The notes: generated from the letters alone by a model not told the origin. A DNA stretch of 64,000 nt from Pseudoalteromonas carrageenovora IAM 12662 (GCF_900239935.1 NZ_LT965928.1:792945-856944), one strand, 5' to 3'. Counted from the first letter of the stretch, positions 9,758-19,314 are shown. Numbers and translations are program-made.

Positions 9758-9787
9758 AAAAAACCGCTCAATGAGCGGTTTTTTTGT
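9758..9787. terminator. Bidirectional terminator after pstS
   Basis: Stem AAACCGCTCA (9761-9770) with TGAGCGGTTT (9772-9781; the innermost pairs must open into the loop), flanked by an A-run and a T-run. It serves pstS and the convergent lipoprotein gene. Confidence 0.88.
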
Positions 9788-9807
9788 ATCTATAATCTAA
9801 AGCTAAA

Positions 9808-10044
9808 TTATATATTACCTAACTTTTCGGCCTGTACTTTACACTGGTTATAGCTTTCTACACATTTACCCGAGCATACTTGTTTTTTTAAACTTTCAGC
9901 AGTTGTTTGTTGTTCACAGCTGGTTTCGCACTGGTAGTTTTGTTGAGCACACTGGTTCATTTCAGGGTTTTCAACTTGGTTTTGACAACCTGCTAATAGT
10001 ACAAAAGTAAGGGCAACTACGCTTGATTTTAGTAAAGTTTGCAT
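9808..10044 (-). CDS. Small cysteine-rich lipoprotein, unknown function
   Basis: 78 residues. A lipoprotein signal peptide ends in LLAGC with lipidated C20. The mature part carries six further cysteines in CAQQNYQCETSCEQ and a later VCSGKCVESYNQC, suggesting a small disulfide-knotted domain. I do not recognise a named family. It is convergent with pstS and shares its terminator; a MITE-like repeat lies just upstream of its start. Confidence 0.75.
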   Translation of the reverse strand: MQTLLKSSVVALTFVLLAGCQNQVENPEMNQCAQQNYQCETSCEQQTTAESLKKQVCSGKCVESYNQCKVQAEKLGNI

Positions 10045-10080
10045 GCTTATCTTATCCTTAAAGTCGCTCGCTAAAGTGTT

Positions 10081-10283
10081 ATACCAATCCGCGATAATAC
10101 TTAATCATTTTGGGGCTAAACGTGTCGCTACCTGCATTAAAAACCCTCATTTACGACTGCATAGATGCAGAAGGTAGAGCAATACAGGAGTAATTGCCGA
10201 GAACAACTCAATAACGAGTTTTTTCCTAGCTATCAACAGGCTTTCCACCCTCAAAATAGATTACTTAATTAGCGAATGGGTAT
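10081..10283. repeat. MITE-like intergenic repeat
   Basis: A 203-bp non-coding segment bounded by imperfect terminal inverted repeats of about 31 bp. The left end begins ATACCAATCCGCGATAATAC; the reverse complement of the right end begins ATACCCATTCGCTAATTAAG. The right end touches the last base of the panC stop codon. Sequences starting ATACCAATCCGC recur in Pseudoalteromonas-type genomes as far as I recall; that recollection needs a search. Confidence 0.55.
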
Positions 10284-11131
10284 TAAATAACAACTTGTAA
10301 GTTGTCTATTAATCTAACACTGCCTAAAAAGGCTGCGGCTAAAATAACAAATTGTGTATCTTCGAGTGTAGCAGCTTTTAATGTATCTCGTTGAGCTATC
10401 TCAAAATAGTCAGGTTTTAAACCTGCCGCTTCTAAGTTTTGCTTAGCGCTATTACTCAGTGCAATAAAGTCTTTATTACCGCTTTTAATTTGCTCTGCAC
10501 ATTCGTTTAAGGTTTTAAAAAGTACTGTAGCAGTCGCTTTTTGATCGGCCGATAGGTATCCGTTACGCGAGCTCATGGCAAGGCCTGAGACTTCTCGCAT
10601 CGTAGGTACGCCAATAACTTCAACTGGTATTGATAAGTCGCGGGTCATGGTTTTAATAACTTGCAGCTGCTGGAAGTCTTTTTCACCAAAGCAGGCATAA
10701 TCTGGCTGTACTAAGTTAAATAGCTTAGTAACAACAGTTGCGACTCCTCTAAAGTGACCAGGGCGTGAGCCGCCGCAATAACCCATAGATATATCGGGTA
10801 CATCAACAAAGCTCTGTGCACCTAAACCGTTAGGGTAAATGGTGTCTACGCTTGGGGTAAATACAATATCGGTTTCAAGGTCGGCAAGACCTTGTTTATC
10901 TTCATTGAGTGTACGCGGGTAGTTATCTAAATCTTCATTTGCGCCAAATTGCATTGGGTTTACAAAAATGCTTACGACTACCTTATCGGCCAATGTTTTT
11001 GCTTTTTCAACAAGTGAAAAATGGCCTCGGTGTAAGTTACCCATGGTTGGCACTAATGCCACGCTAAGACCTGCTTGGCGCCATGCTTTAATTTGACTAC
11101 GTAATGATTTGATTTCTGTAATTGACTGCAT
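10283..11131 (-). CDS. panC: Pantothenate synthetase
   Basis: 282 residues. It condenses pantoate with beta-alanine using ATP, the last step of pantothenate synthesis. The cytidylyltransferase-like signature is visible: [15 protein letters not shown] (HxGH), [42 protein letters not shown] and MSSRNGYL (KMSKS-like). Its start overlaps the panB stop by 1 nt, so the pair is translationally coupled. The stop codon abuts the MITE-like repeat. Confidence 0.96.
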   Translation of the reverse strand: MQSITEIKSLRSQIKAWRQAGLSVALVPTMGNLHRGHFSLVEKAKTLADKVVVSIFVNPMQFGANEDLDNYPRTLNEDKQGLADLETDIVFTPSVDTIYPNGLGAQSFVDVPDISMGYCGGSRPGHFRGVATVVTKLFNLVQPDYACFGEKDFQQLQVIKTMTRDLSIPVEVIGVPTMREVSGLAMSSRNGYLSADQKATATVLFKTLNECAEQIKSGNKDFIALSNSAKQNLEAAGLKPDYFEIAQRDTLKAATLEDTQFVILAAAFLGSVRLIDNLQVVI

Positions 11132-11925
11132 TATTTAAACTCGTGTTCGGCGCTTGGGAACGCGCCACTTTTAACGTCTGTACAATATTTTTGAACGGCT
11201 TGTGGCATGTTGCCTGTTTCGAGCAAAAAGTTTTTAGAAAATTTAGGTATGTAACCTGCTGAAATACCCACAAGGTCGTGCATTACTAATATTTGACCAT
11301 CGGTTAAACTTCCTGCGCCAATACCAATAGTAGGTATGTTAATCGCATCAGTAATACGTTCAGCAAGGGCACTTGGAATACATTCTAGTACTAATAATTG
11401 CGCGCCTGCTGCTTCAAGTGCTTTTGCATCATCAATCATTTTTTGTGCTTTGTCGTCTTCACGGCCTTGAATTTTAAAACCACCAAATACATGCACTGAT
11501 TGAGGTGTAAGTCCTAAATGACCACATACCGGAATACCTTGCTGAGTTAGTGTTTTAATGCTGTCGTATAGCCATTCGCCACCTTCAAGCTTTACCATAT
11601 TAGCGCCAGCACGCATTAGCTCTGCAGCATTTTTACAGGTGTCACTTACACTTGAATAGGTCATAAATGGTAAATCGGCAATAACAAATAGCTCACGGCT
11701 ACCTGCGCGTACACAACGTGTGTGATAGGCGATATCTTGATTAGTTACACCAAGCGTGTCGTCGCCACCTTGAAGTACCATACCTAAAGAATCACCCACT
11801 AAAATAACTTCTACGCCGTTATCATGAAATAACTTAGCAAAGCTGGCATCGTAGGCCGTTAGCGCAGTGATTTTGTTATTTTCTGCTTTCATTTTATTTA
11901 AAGTAGAAACGGTTATTTTAGACAT
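11131..11925 (-). CDS. panB: 3-methyl-2-oxobutanoate hydroxymethyltransferase
   Basis: 264 residues, a TIM barrel. It transfers a hydroxymethyl group from methylenetetrahydrofolate to ketoisovalerate, the first step towards pantoate. Conserved stretches include [50 protein letters not shown] and IPTIGIGAG. It lies between folK and panC in a minus-strand cluster that groups folate and pantothenate genes; its cosubstrate is a folate, so the neighbourhood makes metabolic sense. Confidence 0.96.
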   Translation of the reverse strand: MSKITVSTLNKMKAENNKITALTAYDASFAKLFHDNGVEVILVGDSLGMVLQGGDDTLGVTNQDIAYHTRCVRAGSRELFVIADLPFMTYSSVSDTCKNAAELMRAGANMVKLEGGEWLYDSIKTLTQQGIPVCGHLGLTPQSVHVFGGFKIQGREDDKAQKMIDDAKALEAAGAQLLVLECIPSALAERITDAINIPTIGIGAGSLTDGQILVMHDLVGISAGYIPKFSKNFLLETGNMPQAVQKYCTDVKSGAFPSAEHEFK

Positions 11926-11956
11926 AATATTCCTCGCAGGCTAAAGCCTTGGTTAA

Positions 11957-12442
11957 TTACAGAGGTAATTGCTGTAGGTCGTTGAGCGGTAAACCATTTG
12001 CAATGGTTTTTAATGCAATACCGCTTGGTAAAATAAGTTCGGGTGCAAGTTCTAGTAACGGATAAACTACAAACTCACGTTCGCATAAACCATAATGTGG
12101 CACAGTTAAACGGGTCGTATTAATAATCTGCTGGCCAAAAAGTAGCGTGTCTATGTCTAGCGTGCGCGGCCCCCAACGTTCGGCCTTTCTAACACGGCCG
12201 TGCTCAAGTTCAATTGCTTGAGTGAAATCAAGTAATTGCTCTGGCTCAAGGGATGTTTTTATACAGGCTACTGCGTTAACGTAATCGGGCTGATCTTGCG
12301 GGCCCATAGGTTTACTTGCATAGTAATGCGATACGCTTATAAATTCGCAATTAGGCAGCTTTTTAAGCGCTGTTACTGCGTTATCAAGCTGCTCTTTTGG
12401 TGAGTTTAGGTTGGCTCCTAAACCCAAATAAACACGCTGCAT
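11957..12442 (-). CDS. folK: 6-hydroxymethyl-7,8-dihydropterin pyrophosphokinase
   Basis: 161 residues. It pyrophosphorylates the pterin precursor in folate biosynthesis. It has the HPPK pattern: YLGLGANL at the N-terminus, SHYYASKPMGPQDQPDYVNAV in the middle, and the signature RWGPRTLDIDTLLFG with metal-binding aspartates. ATG 12442 follows the pcnB stop by 3 nt, which implies coupling to pcnB, the classical order in E. coli. Confidence 0.96.
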   Translation of the reverse strand: MQRVYLGLGANLNSPKEQLDNAVTALKKLPNCEFISVSHYYASKPMGPQDQPDYVNAVACIKTSLEPEQLLDFTQAIELEHGRVRKAERWGPRTLDIDTLLFGQQIINTTRLTVPHYGLCEREFVVYPLLELAPELILPSGIALKTIANGLPLNDLQQLPL

Positions 12443-12445
12443 GTT

Positions 12446-13831
12446 TTACTCAGTTGGCTTTTTTGTATTACGGCGACGAGGGCGTTTACGTGGCTTAGGT
12501 CCACCTTGATGACCTAAGTTTTTCACCATCTCTTTTTGACCGTTAATATCTTGGCTTAAGTATTGAGTCCACCACTGCGCTAATTCGTTATGTTGTGTTT
12601 CGCCTGCATCTACGCGTAATAATAAAAAGTCGTAAGCTGCTTTAAAGCGAGGCTGTTGCGTTAGCCTGTAAGCACGTTGACCTGCTCGTTTATCTAAACG
12701 ATGCTGAATATGCCAAATGTCGCGAGCACCTAAGGTAAAGCGTTTTGGTACAGCAATATGCTGTGAATTATCGCTAAGTACTTTATTCATTGCTTGTGCA
12801 AAAGCGTCGTATTCAGAAAGTTGCTCTTGGTTTTGAATCTTTTTAGTACGTTCAAGTAGCGGAAACCATAGTAAGGCGGCAAATACAAAAGCGGGTGTTA
12901 CTTTTTTGTCAGCATTTATGCGTTTATCGGTGTTTTGAAACATTTGCTGAATAAATGCAGTTTCAAGACTGCTTGGATTTTTATCTAAAATTTTATCAAG
13001 TTCAGGAAATAGCGATTTAAATAAACCGTATTGACGTAACATTAAAAAGTTAGCTTCGGCTTTACCGTTTAAAAACAGTTTAAGTACTTCTTCAAACAAA
13101 CGCGCAGGCGGAATGTTATCAAGTAAGCTGGCAAGTGCAGTAATTGGCTTTTCGCTATTAGGTGCAATGCTCATATCAAGTTTTGTAGCGAAGCGTACCG
13201 CTCGTAGCATACGAACAGGGTCTTCACGGTAACGTGTTTCAGGATCGCCAATTAGCTCAATTTGCTTTGCTTTAATTGCAGCTAAGCCGTTAGCGTAATC
13301 GTGAATGCTAAAATCGTTAATTGAGTAATACAAAGCGTTGATTGAAAAGTCACGGCGCTCGGCGTCTTCTTCAATACTACCAAAAACGTTGTCGCGCAAT
13401 AATTGCCCTTCATTACTTGATTGGCTTATTTGGTTTTTGTCTTCTTGCGCTTCGTGGTGCCCGCGCATTGTGGCTACTTCAATAATTTCGCGACCAAATA
13501 CAATGTGCGCTAAACGAAAGCGGCGGCCAATAAGGCGACAGTTTCTAAAAAGCTTTTTTACCTGATCAGGCGTTGCGTTTGTTACTACGTCAAAATCTTT
13601 TGGCTGTTGACCTAACAATATATCGCGAATACAACCACCAACTAGGTAGGCATCGTAACCACCGTCTTTTAAGCGGTATAATACTTTGATTGCATTTGGG
13701 CTAAATTGTTTGCGAGAAATACCATGTTCACCACGCGGGATCACTAACGGTTCGCTACTTACAGCGGCACTTTCAGTATTGGTACTTGGGCCAATAATCT
13801 GCCTGCAAAATTGAAAAAGCTTGGAAATAAT
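12446..13831 (-). CDS. pcnB: Poly(A) polymerase I, probably starting at AUU
   Basis: Adds poly(A) tails to RNA 3' ends and promotes decay. The nucleotidyltransferase core shows AYLVGGCIRDILLG, KDFDVVTNATPDQVK, RNCRLIGRRFRLAH and RRDFSINALYY; the tail is basic (GGPKPRKRPRRR). GTG 13744 has no ribosome binding site and would cut into the conserved IPRGEHGISRK region. The frame stays open upstream to AGGAG (13843-13839), then 7 nt, then ATT at 13831-13829. Starting there gives (M)ISKLFQFCRQ, which aligns position for position with E. coli MFTRVANFCRK, whose pcnB is known to start at AUU. Length 461 residues against 465 in E. coli. It precedes folK and follows gluQRS. Confidence 0.88.
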   Translation of the reverse strand: MISKLFQFCRQIIGPSTNTESAAVSSEPLVIPRGEHGISRKQFSPNAIKVLYRLKDGGYDAYLVGGCIRDILLGQQPKDFDVVTNATPDQVKKLFRNCRLIGRRFRLAHIVFGREIIEVATMRGHHEAQEDKNQISQSSNEGQLLRDNVFGSIEEDAERRDFSINALYYSINDFSIHDYANGLAAIKAKQIELIGDPETRYREDPVRMLRAVRFATKLDMSIAPNSEKPITALASLLDNIPPARLFEEVLKLFLNGKAEANFLMLRQYGLFKSLFPELDKILDKNPSSLETAFIQQMFQNTDKRINADKKVTPAFVFAALLWFPLLERTKKIQNQEQLSEYDAFAQAMNKVLSDNSQHIAVPKRFTLGARDIWHIQHRLDKRAGQRAYRLTQQPRFKAAYDFLLLRVDAGETQHNELAQWWTQYLSQDINGQKEMVKNLGHQGGPKPRKRPRRRNTKKPTE

Positions 13832-14013
13832 AATCTGTCTCCTACAGAAGGTGTTGATTGGCTCTGTATTGCAATCAAAACTGCAGCAAGTATAGGCGTT
13901 AAAACGTATTACTGGCTGCTTAACATAATTAGCATATATTTAGGCGGCTATCATATACCAGCAGGGTTTAAAAATTAAGTTGATGTGTTGAAATTAAGCC
14001 GTTTTTAGCTATT

Positions 14014-14958
14014 TTATTTGCTTAAATGCGTAAATTGGACTGCTTGGTGAGTAGGATGTTGAGAAATTTGTATTTCAGGCACTTTAGGTACTTGCTTTAA
14101 GCTAAAGTTTTTAACTCCCCACGCAATTAATTGTTCAATATTTAAATCTATTAAATCGGTGCTGATGGGCAAACCTAAAAATTCAAACGCACTGATTAAA
14201 GCAGGTTTTGGGTTTTGTTTACTAATTGCTGGTGCGTAATTTTGTTTAGAGAGTTTAAAGCCAGGTTCTGCAACCGCTAAAGGTAAATGGGCAAACTCAG
14301 GAGTAGGGCTGTTAAGTTGTTTAAATAAACTTATTTGCCTTGCTGTTGGCTCAATTAAATCAGCGCCTCTAACAATACGATTTATACCTTGGTCAATATC
14401 ATCGATAACAACAACAAGCTGGTATGCAAATAATCCATCACTTCGCTTTATAAGGTAATCTTCAACGGCGAGGGCTTTATTTACGTTTATATCACCTTGT
14501 ATTAAATCGCTAAAATGAGTAGTGGGGTATTGCTGAGTAAGGCGTAGTGCACCTGTAGTTTTATCATGATTAAGTGACTTGCAATGCCCTTGATAAATGC
14601 CACCAATGGCTTTTATTTGTTTACGCGTACAACGACATGCATAAATAAGATTTTGTTTTAAAAGTGTTTGAGTAACATCTTGATATAAATCTAAGCGCTG
14701 CGTTTGATAAACAACGGGTTCATCCCAGTTGAGGGCGTAGGCTTGTAAGGTGTGTAAAATATCGGAGTCGGCGTTTTTGACCACGCGTGTAGTATCTATG
14801 TCTTCTATACGTACTAACCACTTTCCTTGGTTAGCTTTAGCATCAAGAAAGCTACCCACAGCCGCCACAAGTGAGCCAAAGTGTAATGGCCCAGAAGGAG
14901 ACGGTGCAAAACGACCGCGATAGTCACGCAAAGGCGTGGTAACGGCTGTAGGAGACAT
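14014..14958 (-). CDS. gluQRS: Glutamyl-Q tRNA(Asp) synthetase
   Basis: 314 residues. It charges glutamate onto queuosine at position 34 of tRNA-Asp. It is a GluRS catalytic core without the anticodon-binding domain. GRFAPSPSGPLHFGSL (HIGH-like) lies near residues 15-30, followed by the zinc motif CRC with a downstream YQGHC, RGADLIEPTARQ, and FKLSKQN (KMSKS-like). It lies 20 nt downstream of dksA, the usual dksA-gluQRS arrangement. The full-length gltX at 39.5 kb is distinct. Confidence 0.95.
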   Translation of the reverse strand: MSPTAVTTPLRDYRGRFAPSPSGPLHFGSLVAAVGSFLDAKANQGKWLVRIEDIDTTRVVKNADSDILHTLQAYALNWDEPVVYQTQRLDLYQDVTQTLLKQNLIYACRCTRKQIKAIGGIYQGHCKSLNHDKTTGALRLTQQYPTTHFSDLIQGDINVNKALAVEDYLIKRSDGLFAYQLVVVIDDIDQGINRIVRGADLIEPTARQISLFKQLNSPTPEFAHLPLAVAEPGFKLSKQNYAPAISKQNPKPALISAFEFLGLPISTDLIDLNIEQLIAWGVKNFSLKQVPKVPEIQISQHPTHQAVQFTHLSK

Positions 14959-14978
14959 AGTTAATTAATATTGGTTAA

Positions 14979-15422
14979 TTAACCGCGTCCAGCTTGTTTT
15001 TCTTTGATTTCTGCAAGTGTTTTACAATCTACACATAAATCAGCAGTTGGGCGCGCTTCTAAGCGGCGAATGCCAATTTCGATGCCACATGATTCACAAA
15101 AGCCAAAATCGTCTTCTTTAATTAAATTGATTGTTTTTTCAATTTTTTTGATCAGTTTACGTTCGCGGTCACGAGTTCTTAGTTCTAAAGAGAACTCTTC
15201 TTCTTGCGCAGCGCGGTCAACTGGATCAGGAAAGTTAGCAGCTTCGTCTTGCATATGCGATTTTGTGCGGTCAACTTCGTTACGTAAATCGTTGCGCCAT
15301 GCTTCTAAAATCGCTTTAAAATGAGCACGTTGTGCTTCATTCATATACTCTTCGCCCGGCTTTTCTTGGTATGGTTCTAAACCGGCCTGAGCCAATAAAC
15401 CATGTCTTTTTTGGTCTGGCAT
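14979..15422 (-). CDS. dksA: RNA polymerase-binding transcription factor DksA
   Basis: 147 residues. It binds the secondary channel of RNA polymerase and with ppGpp controls rRNA and amino-acid promoters. The coiled-coil tip residues D66 and D69 lie in [13 protein letters not shown], and the zinc finger uses C109, C112, C130 and C133 (CESC, CVDC). It is slightly shorter than E. coli DksA (151). AGGAGAG just upstream of the start (minus strand) is a strong ribosome binding site. Confidence 0.96.
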   Translation of the reverse strand: MPDQKRHGLLAQAGLEPYQEKPGEEYMNEAQRAHFKAILEAWRNDLRNEVDRTKSHMQDEAANFPDPVDRAAQEEEFSLELRTRDRERKLIKKIEKTINLIKEDDFGFCESCGIEIGIRRLEARPTADLCVDCKTLAEIKEKQAGRG

Positions 15423-15677
15423 AACTCTCTCCTAAATCCTTAATTTAATGCCTCAGCATTAGCCGGCGGTATAAATAGCAGAATCTTATACCCTAGGCAA
15501 ATTTATTTTTGATTAATCGAATTAGCTTCAACCATATTTTGCGGCTAAAAAGCACATTTTTTGCTAATTGTTCTTTTAATAGCCGCATTTTCGCTTTCTA
15601 AAACTTGCCTATTAATATGGGCAAAAAGTTTAAAAACAAGTTAAATTTTTAATTTTAAGCATTATAGACTCATATTT

Positions 15678-16403
15678 TTACGAGTTAGCTATAAATGCAA
15701 TTTTCTCATTGAGTATTACTTCATTGGCGCTAATGCTTGCTTTATAAACTAAAACCTCAACACCTTTACTAATAGCGTGGTTTAATAGTGCGTTATATTT
15801 TTCATCTATATGTGCAGCACCGCTCACTTTATTTATACCTTCGTGCAATACAGCGAACAGTAATACTGCACGGTGGCCTTGTCCGATCATTTCTATGAGT
15901 TCGCGAATATGTTTTTGTCCACGCAGCGTTTGCGCATCCGGAAAATAGCCTTGAGCGCTTTGCGGGTCACTTTGACTTAGTAATGTGACCGATTTTACTT
16001 CAACGTAGCAATCACTTTTACTGCTATCGGTAAGTAAAAAGTCTATGCGGCTATTTTCACTGCCGTACTTTACTTCGCTTTGCAGCTGCTCATAGCCGTT
16101 AAGCTCAGTAATAACATTGTTGTTTATAGCCTCTTCAACCACTTTATTAGCAATGGCTGTATTTACACAAATAAGCTGCGATAAATTATTTTTGGTCAGC
16201 TCTAATGATTGTGGGTATTTTCGCTTGGCGTTGTCGCTGGTTGAATAAAAAGCGCTAAAGCCAGGTTCTGCACAGCCGGTCATTTTGCCTGTGTTGGCAC
16301 AATGAGCGGTAAACTCGCTGCCATCTTTAAGTTGTAGGTCGGCTAAAAAACGTTTGTAGCGCTTTAATAGGGTCGCGCTTTGTAGGGCTGGGCTGTATTT
16401 CAT
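15678..16403 (-). CDS. sfsA: Sugar fermentation stimulation protein homologue SfsA
   Basis: 241 residues. The start at ATG 16403 gives [19 protein letters not shown], matching the E. coli N-terminus; a further upstream TTG is not needed. SfsA has an OB-like N-terminal part and a PD-(D/E)XK nuclease-like core. Visible motifs are [33 protein letters not shown] and [16 protein letters not shown]. It is reported to bind DNA; its physiological role is unclear. It lies upstream of dksA on the same strand, as in many gammaproteobacteria. Confidence 0.93.
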   Translation of the reverse strand: MKYSPALQSATLLKRYKRFLADLQLKDGSEFTAHCANTGKMTGCAEPGFSAFYSTSDNAKRKYPQSLELTKNNLSQLICVNTAIANKVVEEAINNNVITELNGYEQLQSEVKYGSENSRIDFLLTDSSKSDCYVEVKSVTLLSQSDPQSAQGYFPDAQTLRGQKHIRELIEMIGQGHRAVLLFAVLHEGINKVSGAAHIDEKYNALLNHAISKGVEVLVYKASISANEVILNEKIAFIANS

Positions 16404-16524
16404 TAAATATTCCAATACTAAACGCAGTTGGTACGTAGGTTTATGTTATTTATCTCAAGCTGTTGGGAACTTGTGCGCACTATAGTAAACTCGTTGGCAC
16501 ATTTAAGTGCAAGGATATTCTAAC

Positions 16525-17820
16525 ATGAGTGAAAAATTTGTTGTTCAACTAAGCGAACACGCAGCACCGAGCCATTGGGGCGAAAGCGCCACGTTGTCTT
16601 TTAACGAGCAAGGCGCAACGGTTCATTTATCTGAGCAAGAAACATTAAAAAATGTTCAAAAAGCAGCGCGTACTATTGCTAACCAAGGCGTAAAAAGCGT
16701 TGTATTAGCTGGTGACGCATGGTGCACCGAAAGCCAGTGGGCTTTTTACCAAGGCTTTGTGACACCAAAGTTATTAGATGGTGTTGAATTTACAGATAAC
16801 GCACAGTCAGATATTAAAGAGCTTGCACATTTAAAAGCCTCGGCTACATGGGCACGTGAAATGGTAAACGGCACAGCTGATGACATTTACCCAGAGAGCC
16901 TTGCTGAAAAAGCAGCTGAATTTATTCAATCATTAGCGCCTGAGCACGTAAGTTACCAAATCATTAAAGGTGATGCCTTATTAGAGCAACAGTGGATTGG
17001 TATTCATGCGGTTGGCCGTGGCAGTGTTCGCCCTCCTGTATTACTTGAGCTTGATTACAACCCTACAGGCGATGAAAATGCACCAGTAAGTGCAGCCCTT
17101 GTAGGTAAAGGTATTACATTTGACTCTGGTGGTTATTCAATCAAGTCAAGCGAAGGTATGCTTGGTATGAAGTGCGACATGGGCGGTGCAGCAACGGTAA
17201 CCGCAGGTTTAGCATTGGCTATTAATCGTGGTGTAGAAAAACGCATTAAACTATTTTTATGTTGTGCAGAGAACTTAATCTCTGGTCATGCATACAAGTT
17301 AGGCGATATTTTAACTTACAAAAACGGTACAACTGTTGAAATTGTAAATACCGATGCTGAAGGACGATTAGTACTTGCCGATGGCTTAATGGCTGCAGGC
17401 GAAACGGGTGCACCATTAATTATTGATGCCGCTACGTTAACGGGCGCTGCACTTGTTGCTGTTGGCCAAGAGTACAACGCTTTATTTGCACTTGATAAAG
17501 AACTAGTTCGTGAAGTAGAAGATTTTGCGTCTCAAGAAATGGAAGCAGCATGGCCATTACCTCTTGAAAAATGGCACCAGCAAAATTGCCCATCACCATA
17601 CGCTGATACGGCTAATAGCCGTGCTCAAAAAGGTGGCGGTTACGGCGGCGCATCAAACGCGGCAGGCTTTTTATCACGCTTTGTACCAAACGATGGTAAA
17701 GGTTGGGTACACATAGATTTAGCTGCTGCATTTAATATGGGCAGCACCAGTCAATGGGCTGCGGGTGCAACAACTCAAGGCATGAGAACAGTTGCCCGTA
17801 CATTGTTAGAAAAAGCTTAA
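16525..17820 (+). CDS. pepB: Peptidase B (M17 leucyl aminopeptidase family)
   Basis: 431 residues. It is a cytosolic hexameric metallo-aminopeptidase that removes N-terminal residues from peptides. The M17 metal and active-site motifs are clear: LVGKGITFDSGGYSIK, MKCDMGGAATV, the signature NTDAEGRLVLADGL, and IIDAATLTGAA. Overall it resembles E. coli PepB more than PepA. ATG 16525 is chosen because AAGGA (16511-16515) lies 9 nt upstream; the earlier GTG 16507 precedes that site. A terminator follows the stop codon. Confidence 0.93.
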   Translation: MSEKFVVQLSEHAAPSHWGESATLSFNEQGATVHLSEQETLKNVQKAARTIANQGVKSVVLAGDAWCTESQWAFYQGFVTPKLLDGVEFTDNAQSDIKELAHLKASATWAREMVNGTADDIYPESLAEKAAEFIQSLAPEHVSYQIIKGDALLEQQWIGIHAVGRGSVRPPVLLELDYNPTGDENAPVSAALVGKGITFDSGGYSIKSSEGMLGMKCDMGGAATVTAGLALAINRGVEKRIKLFLCCAENLISGHAYKLGDILTYKNGTTVEIVNTDAEGRLVLADGLMAAGETGAPLIIDAATLTGAALVAVGQEYNALFALDKELVREVEDFASQEMEAAWPLPLEKWHQQNCPSPYADTANSRAQKGGGYGGASNAAGFLSRFVPNDGKGWVHIDLAAAFNMGSTSQWAAGATTQGMRTVARTLLEKA

Positions 17821-17850
17821 TAATACGTAAAATAGGCTTTTAATACTTTA

Positions 17851-17880
17851 AATAGGCACCCTTTGGTGCCTAATTTATTA
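17851..17880 (+). terminator. Terminator of pepB
   Basis: Perfect 8-bp stem TAGGCACC (17853-17860) with GGTGCCTA (17865-17872), loop CTTT, followed by an AT-rich tail with only short T-runs. Confidence 0.7.
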
Positions 17881-18002
17881 TTTACAGACAAGCAATTTTT
17901 TTTTATTTGCGGTAAAATCCTGCGCCAATACCTGTTTGAGTGTTTATTTATTGGCTAAAGAGCCTTCACTCAAATGTTATACTCACCACTGGGGTTCTAA
18001 CT

Positions 18003-18569
18003 ATGTCAGATAAGTGCTACATCACAGCTCAACAGCTACTTGAAGATTCATTCCGCGTAGCGGCACAAGTTTATAAAGACGGCTTTCGTCCAGACTTTAT
18101 TATTGGTATTTGGCGAGGTGGTGCACCAATCGGTATTGCTGTGCAAGAATATTACGATTACAAAGGTATTGAAACCGACCATATTGCGGTTCGTACTTCG
18201 TCTTATTACGGCATTGGTAAACAATCAAAAGAAATTAAAGTACACGGTTTACACTACATTGTAGAAAACGCCAATGCGGGTGACTCGTTACTAATTGTTG
18301 ATGATGTATTTGACTCAGGCCGCAGTATTGTCGCTCTTAAAGAAAAGCTTTCTGAGTTAATGCGTTTAAACCTACCTAGCGACATTCGTATTGCGTGCCC
18401 GTACTACAAACCTAAAAACTCAAAAGTAGATACTATTCCAGATTACTACATTCATGAATCGGAAGAGTGGTTAGTGTTCCCGCATGAGTTATCGGGTTTA
18501 ACGCCTGATGAAATCATTGAAGGTAAATCAGACCTTGCAAAGATTCACGATATCTTACTAGAAAAGTAA
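18003..18569 (+). CDS. Purine (hypoxanthine-type) phosphoribosyltransferase
   Basis: 188 residues. A type I phosphoribosyltransferase that would convert a purine base plus PRPP to the nucleotide. The PRPP-binding loop is LLIVDDVFDSGRS, and an N-terminal IIGIWRGGAPIG forms the first phosphate loop. ATG 18003 gives MSDKCYITAQQLL, with GGGG about 10 nt upstream; earlier starts lack support. Base specificity (hypoxanthine, guanine or xanthine) cannot be settled by reading. It is monocistronic, bounded by the pepB terminator and its own. Confidence 0.85.
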   Translation: MSDKCYITAQQLLEDSFRVAAQVYKDGFRPDFIIGIWRGGAPIGIAVQEYYDYKGIETDHIAVRTSSYYGIGKQSKEIKVHGLHYIVENANAGDSLLIVDDVFDSGRSIVALKEKLSELMRLNLPSDIRIACPYYKPKNSKVDTIPDYYIHESEEWLVFPHELSGLTPDEIIEGKSDLAKIHDILLEK

Positions 18570-18585
18570 TATGTAATTTATCCAT

Positions 18586-18612
18586 AAAAAAAGGCCGTTG
18601 AGGCCTTTTTTT
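18586..18612. terminator. Bidirectional terminator
   Basis: AAAAAAAGGCC (18586-18596), loop GTTGA, GGCCTTTTTTT. A symmetric A/T-flanked stem shared by the phosphoribosyltransferase gene and the convergent Crp/Fnr regulator. Confidence 0.88.
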
Positions 18613-18632
18613 ATGAGAAAATTTTAAACAAC

Positions 18633-19289
18633 TTAAAGTTGAGCAAAGCTATCAACATATTCGCTAAGTTTGGGAATGTCGACCGCCTGCAAACCATGAG
18701 TACTTCTTTGCACTAGATCTTTTTCAACGAGTTCAGTCACAACGCGTCTGTAAGCTCGCTCAGTGGTTGCAAAGCGTTCGGCTTCGGCATTCACTGTAGG
18801 GTAAGCTCTTAGAAGCGTAGGGTTGTTGTTCTCGGCTCTTAATAAGCAATCCTTAGCTATGTTGTAGCTCAGGGGTAGTAATAACTTATCTAAATTGATT
18901 TTTTGGTTTTCCTGAAACTTAGCCGCGATAGTTTGTGCTGTGTATAAGCTAAGTTCTGGCTTTTCGAGTAGTAGTGCTCGCCAATGTCGTAATTCAATTA
19001 AGTTATAGGTTACGTCACTAAAACACGTAACAGTATAAATACACGGGTTATTGTTAAGCGCTTCTATTTCGCCTATCAACGTATTGTTGCAATCCAATTG
19101 ACCTAACAGCAGGCGGCGTCCGTTGCCTACATCGTAACTAAACGACACAGTGCCACTGCGTACAAGCACAAGCTTGCTTAAAGGCTGATCTTGGTGGATC
19201 AGCACTTCTTTTTTTGATTGCTGATAACTACTACCCGCAAAGGTAAGAAGTTGTTCAACAAGGTAACTAGAAAAATGGTATTGAAACAT
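18633..19289 (-). CDS. Crp/Fnr-family transcriptional regulator (YeiL-like)
   Basis: 218 residues. An N-terminal cyclic-nucleotide-binding-like beta barrel (LVLVRSGTVSFSYDVGNGRR, LIGEIEALNNN) is followed by the long dimer helix and a C-terminal winged helix (ERFATTERAYRRVVTELVEKDLVQ). The layout resembles E. coli YeiL. No cysteine cluster for an iron-sulfur centre is evident, so it is not FNR proper. ATG 19289 is preferred over the adjacent TTG. A perfect palindrome lies 14 bp upstream and could be its own operator. It diverges from a small membrane-protein gene that may be a target. Confidence 0.75.
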   Translation of the reverse strand: MFQYHFSSYLVEQLLTFAGSSYQQSKKEVLIHQDQPLSKLVLVRSGTVSFSYDVGNGRRLLLGQLDCNNTLIGEIEALNNNPCIYTVTCFSDVTYNLIELRHWRALLLEKPELSLYTAQTIAAKFQENQKINLDKLLLPLSYNIAKDCLLRAENNNPTLLRAYPTVNAEAERFATTERAYRRVVTELVEKDLVQRSTHGLQAVDIPKLSEYVDSFAQL

Positions 19290-19302
19290 CAATATGCTCT
19301 TC

Positions 19303-19314
19303 GGACAATTGTCC
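19303..19314. promoter_or_regulatory. 12-bp palindrome upstream of the Crp/Fnr-type gene
   Basis: GGACAATTGTCC is a perfect palindrome lying between the regulator start (19289) and the divergent gene at 19569. Its position fits an autoregulatory operator; it is not a Crp or Fnr consensus. The rest of 19315-19568 shows no other gene I can support. Confidence 0.4.

Noticed and set aside
16507..16524. Extended N-termini for pepB and the phosphoribosyltransferase
   Set aside because: Ribosome binding sites fall inside these extensions and family alignments start at the later ATG codons.
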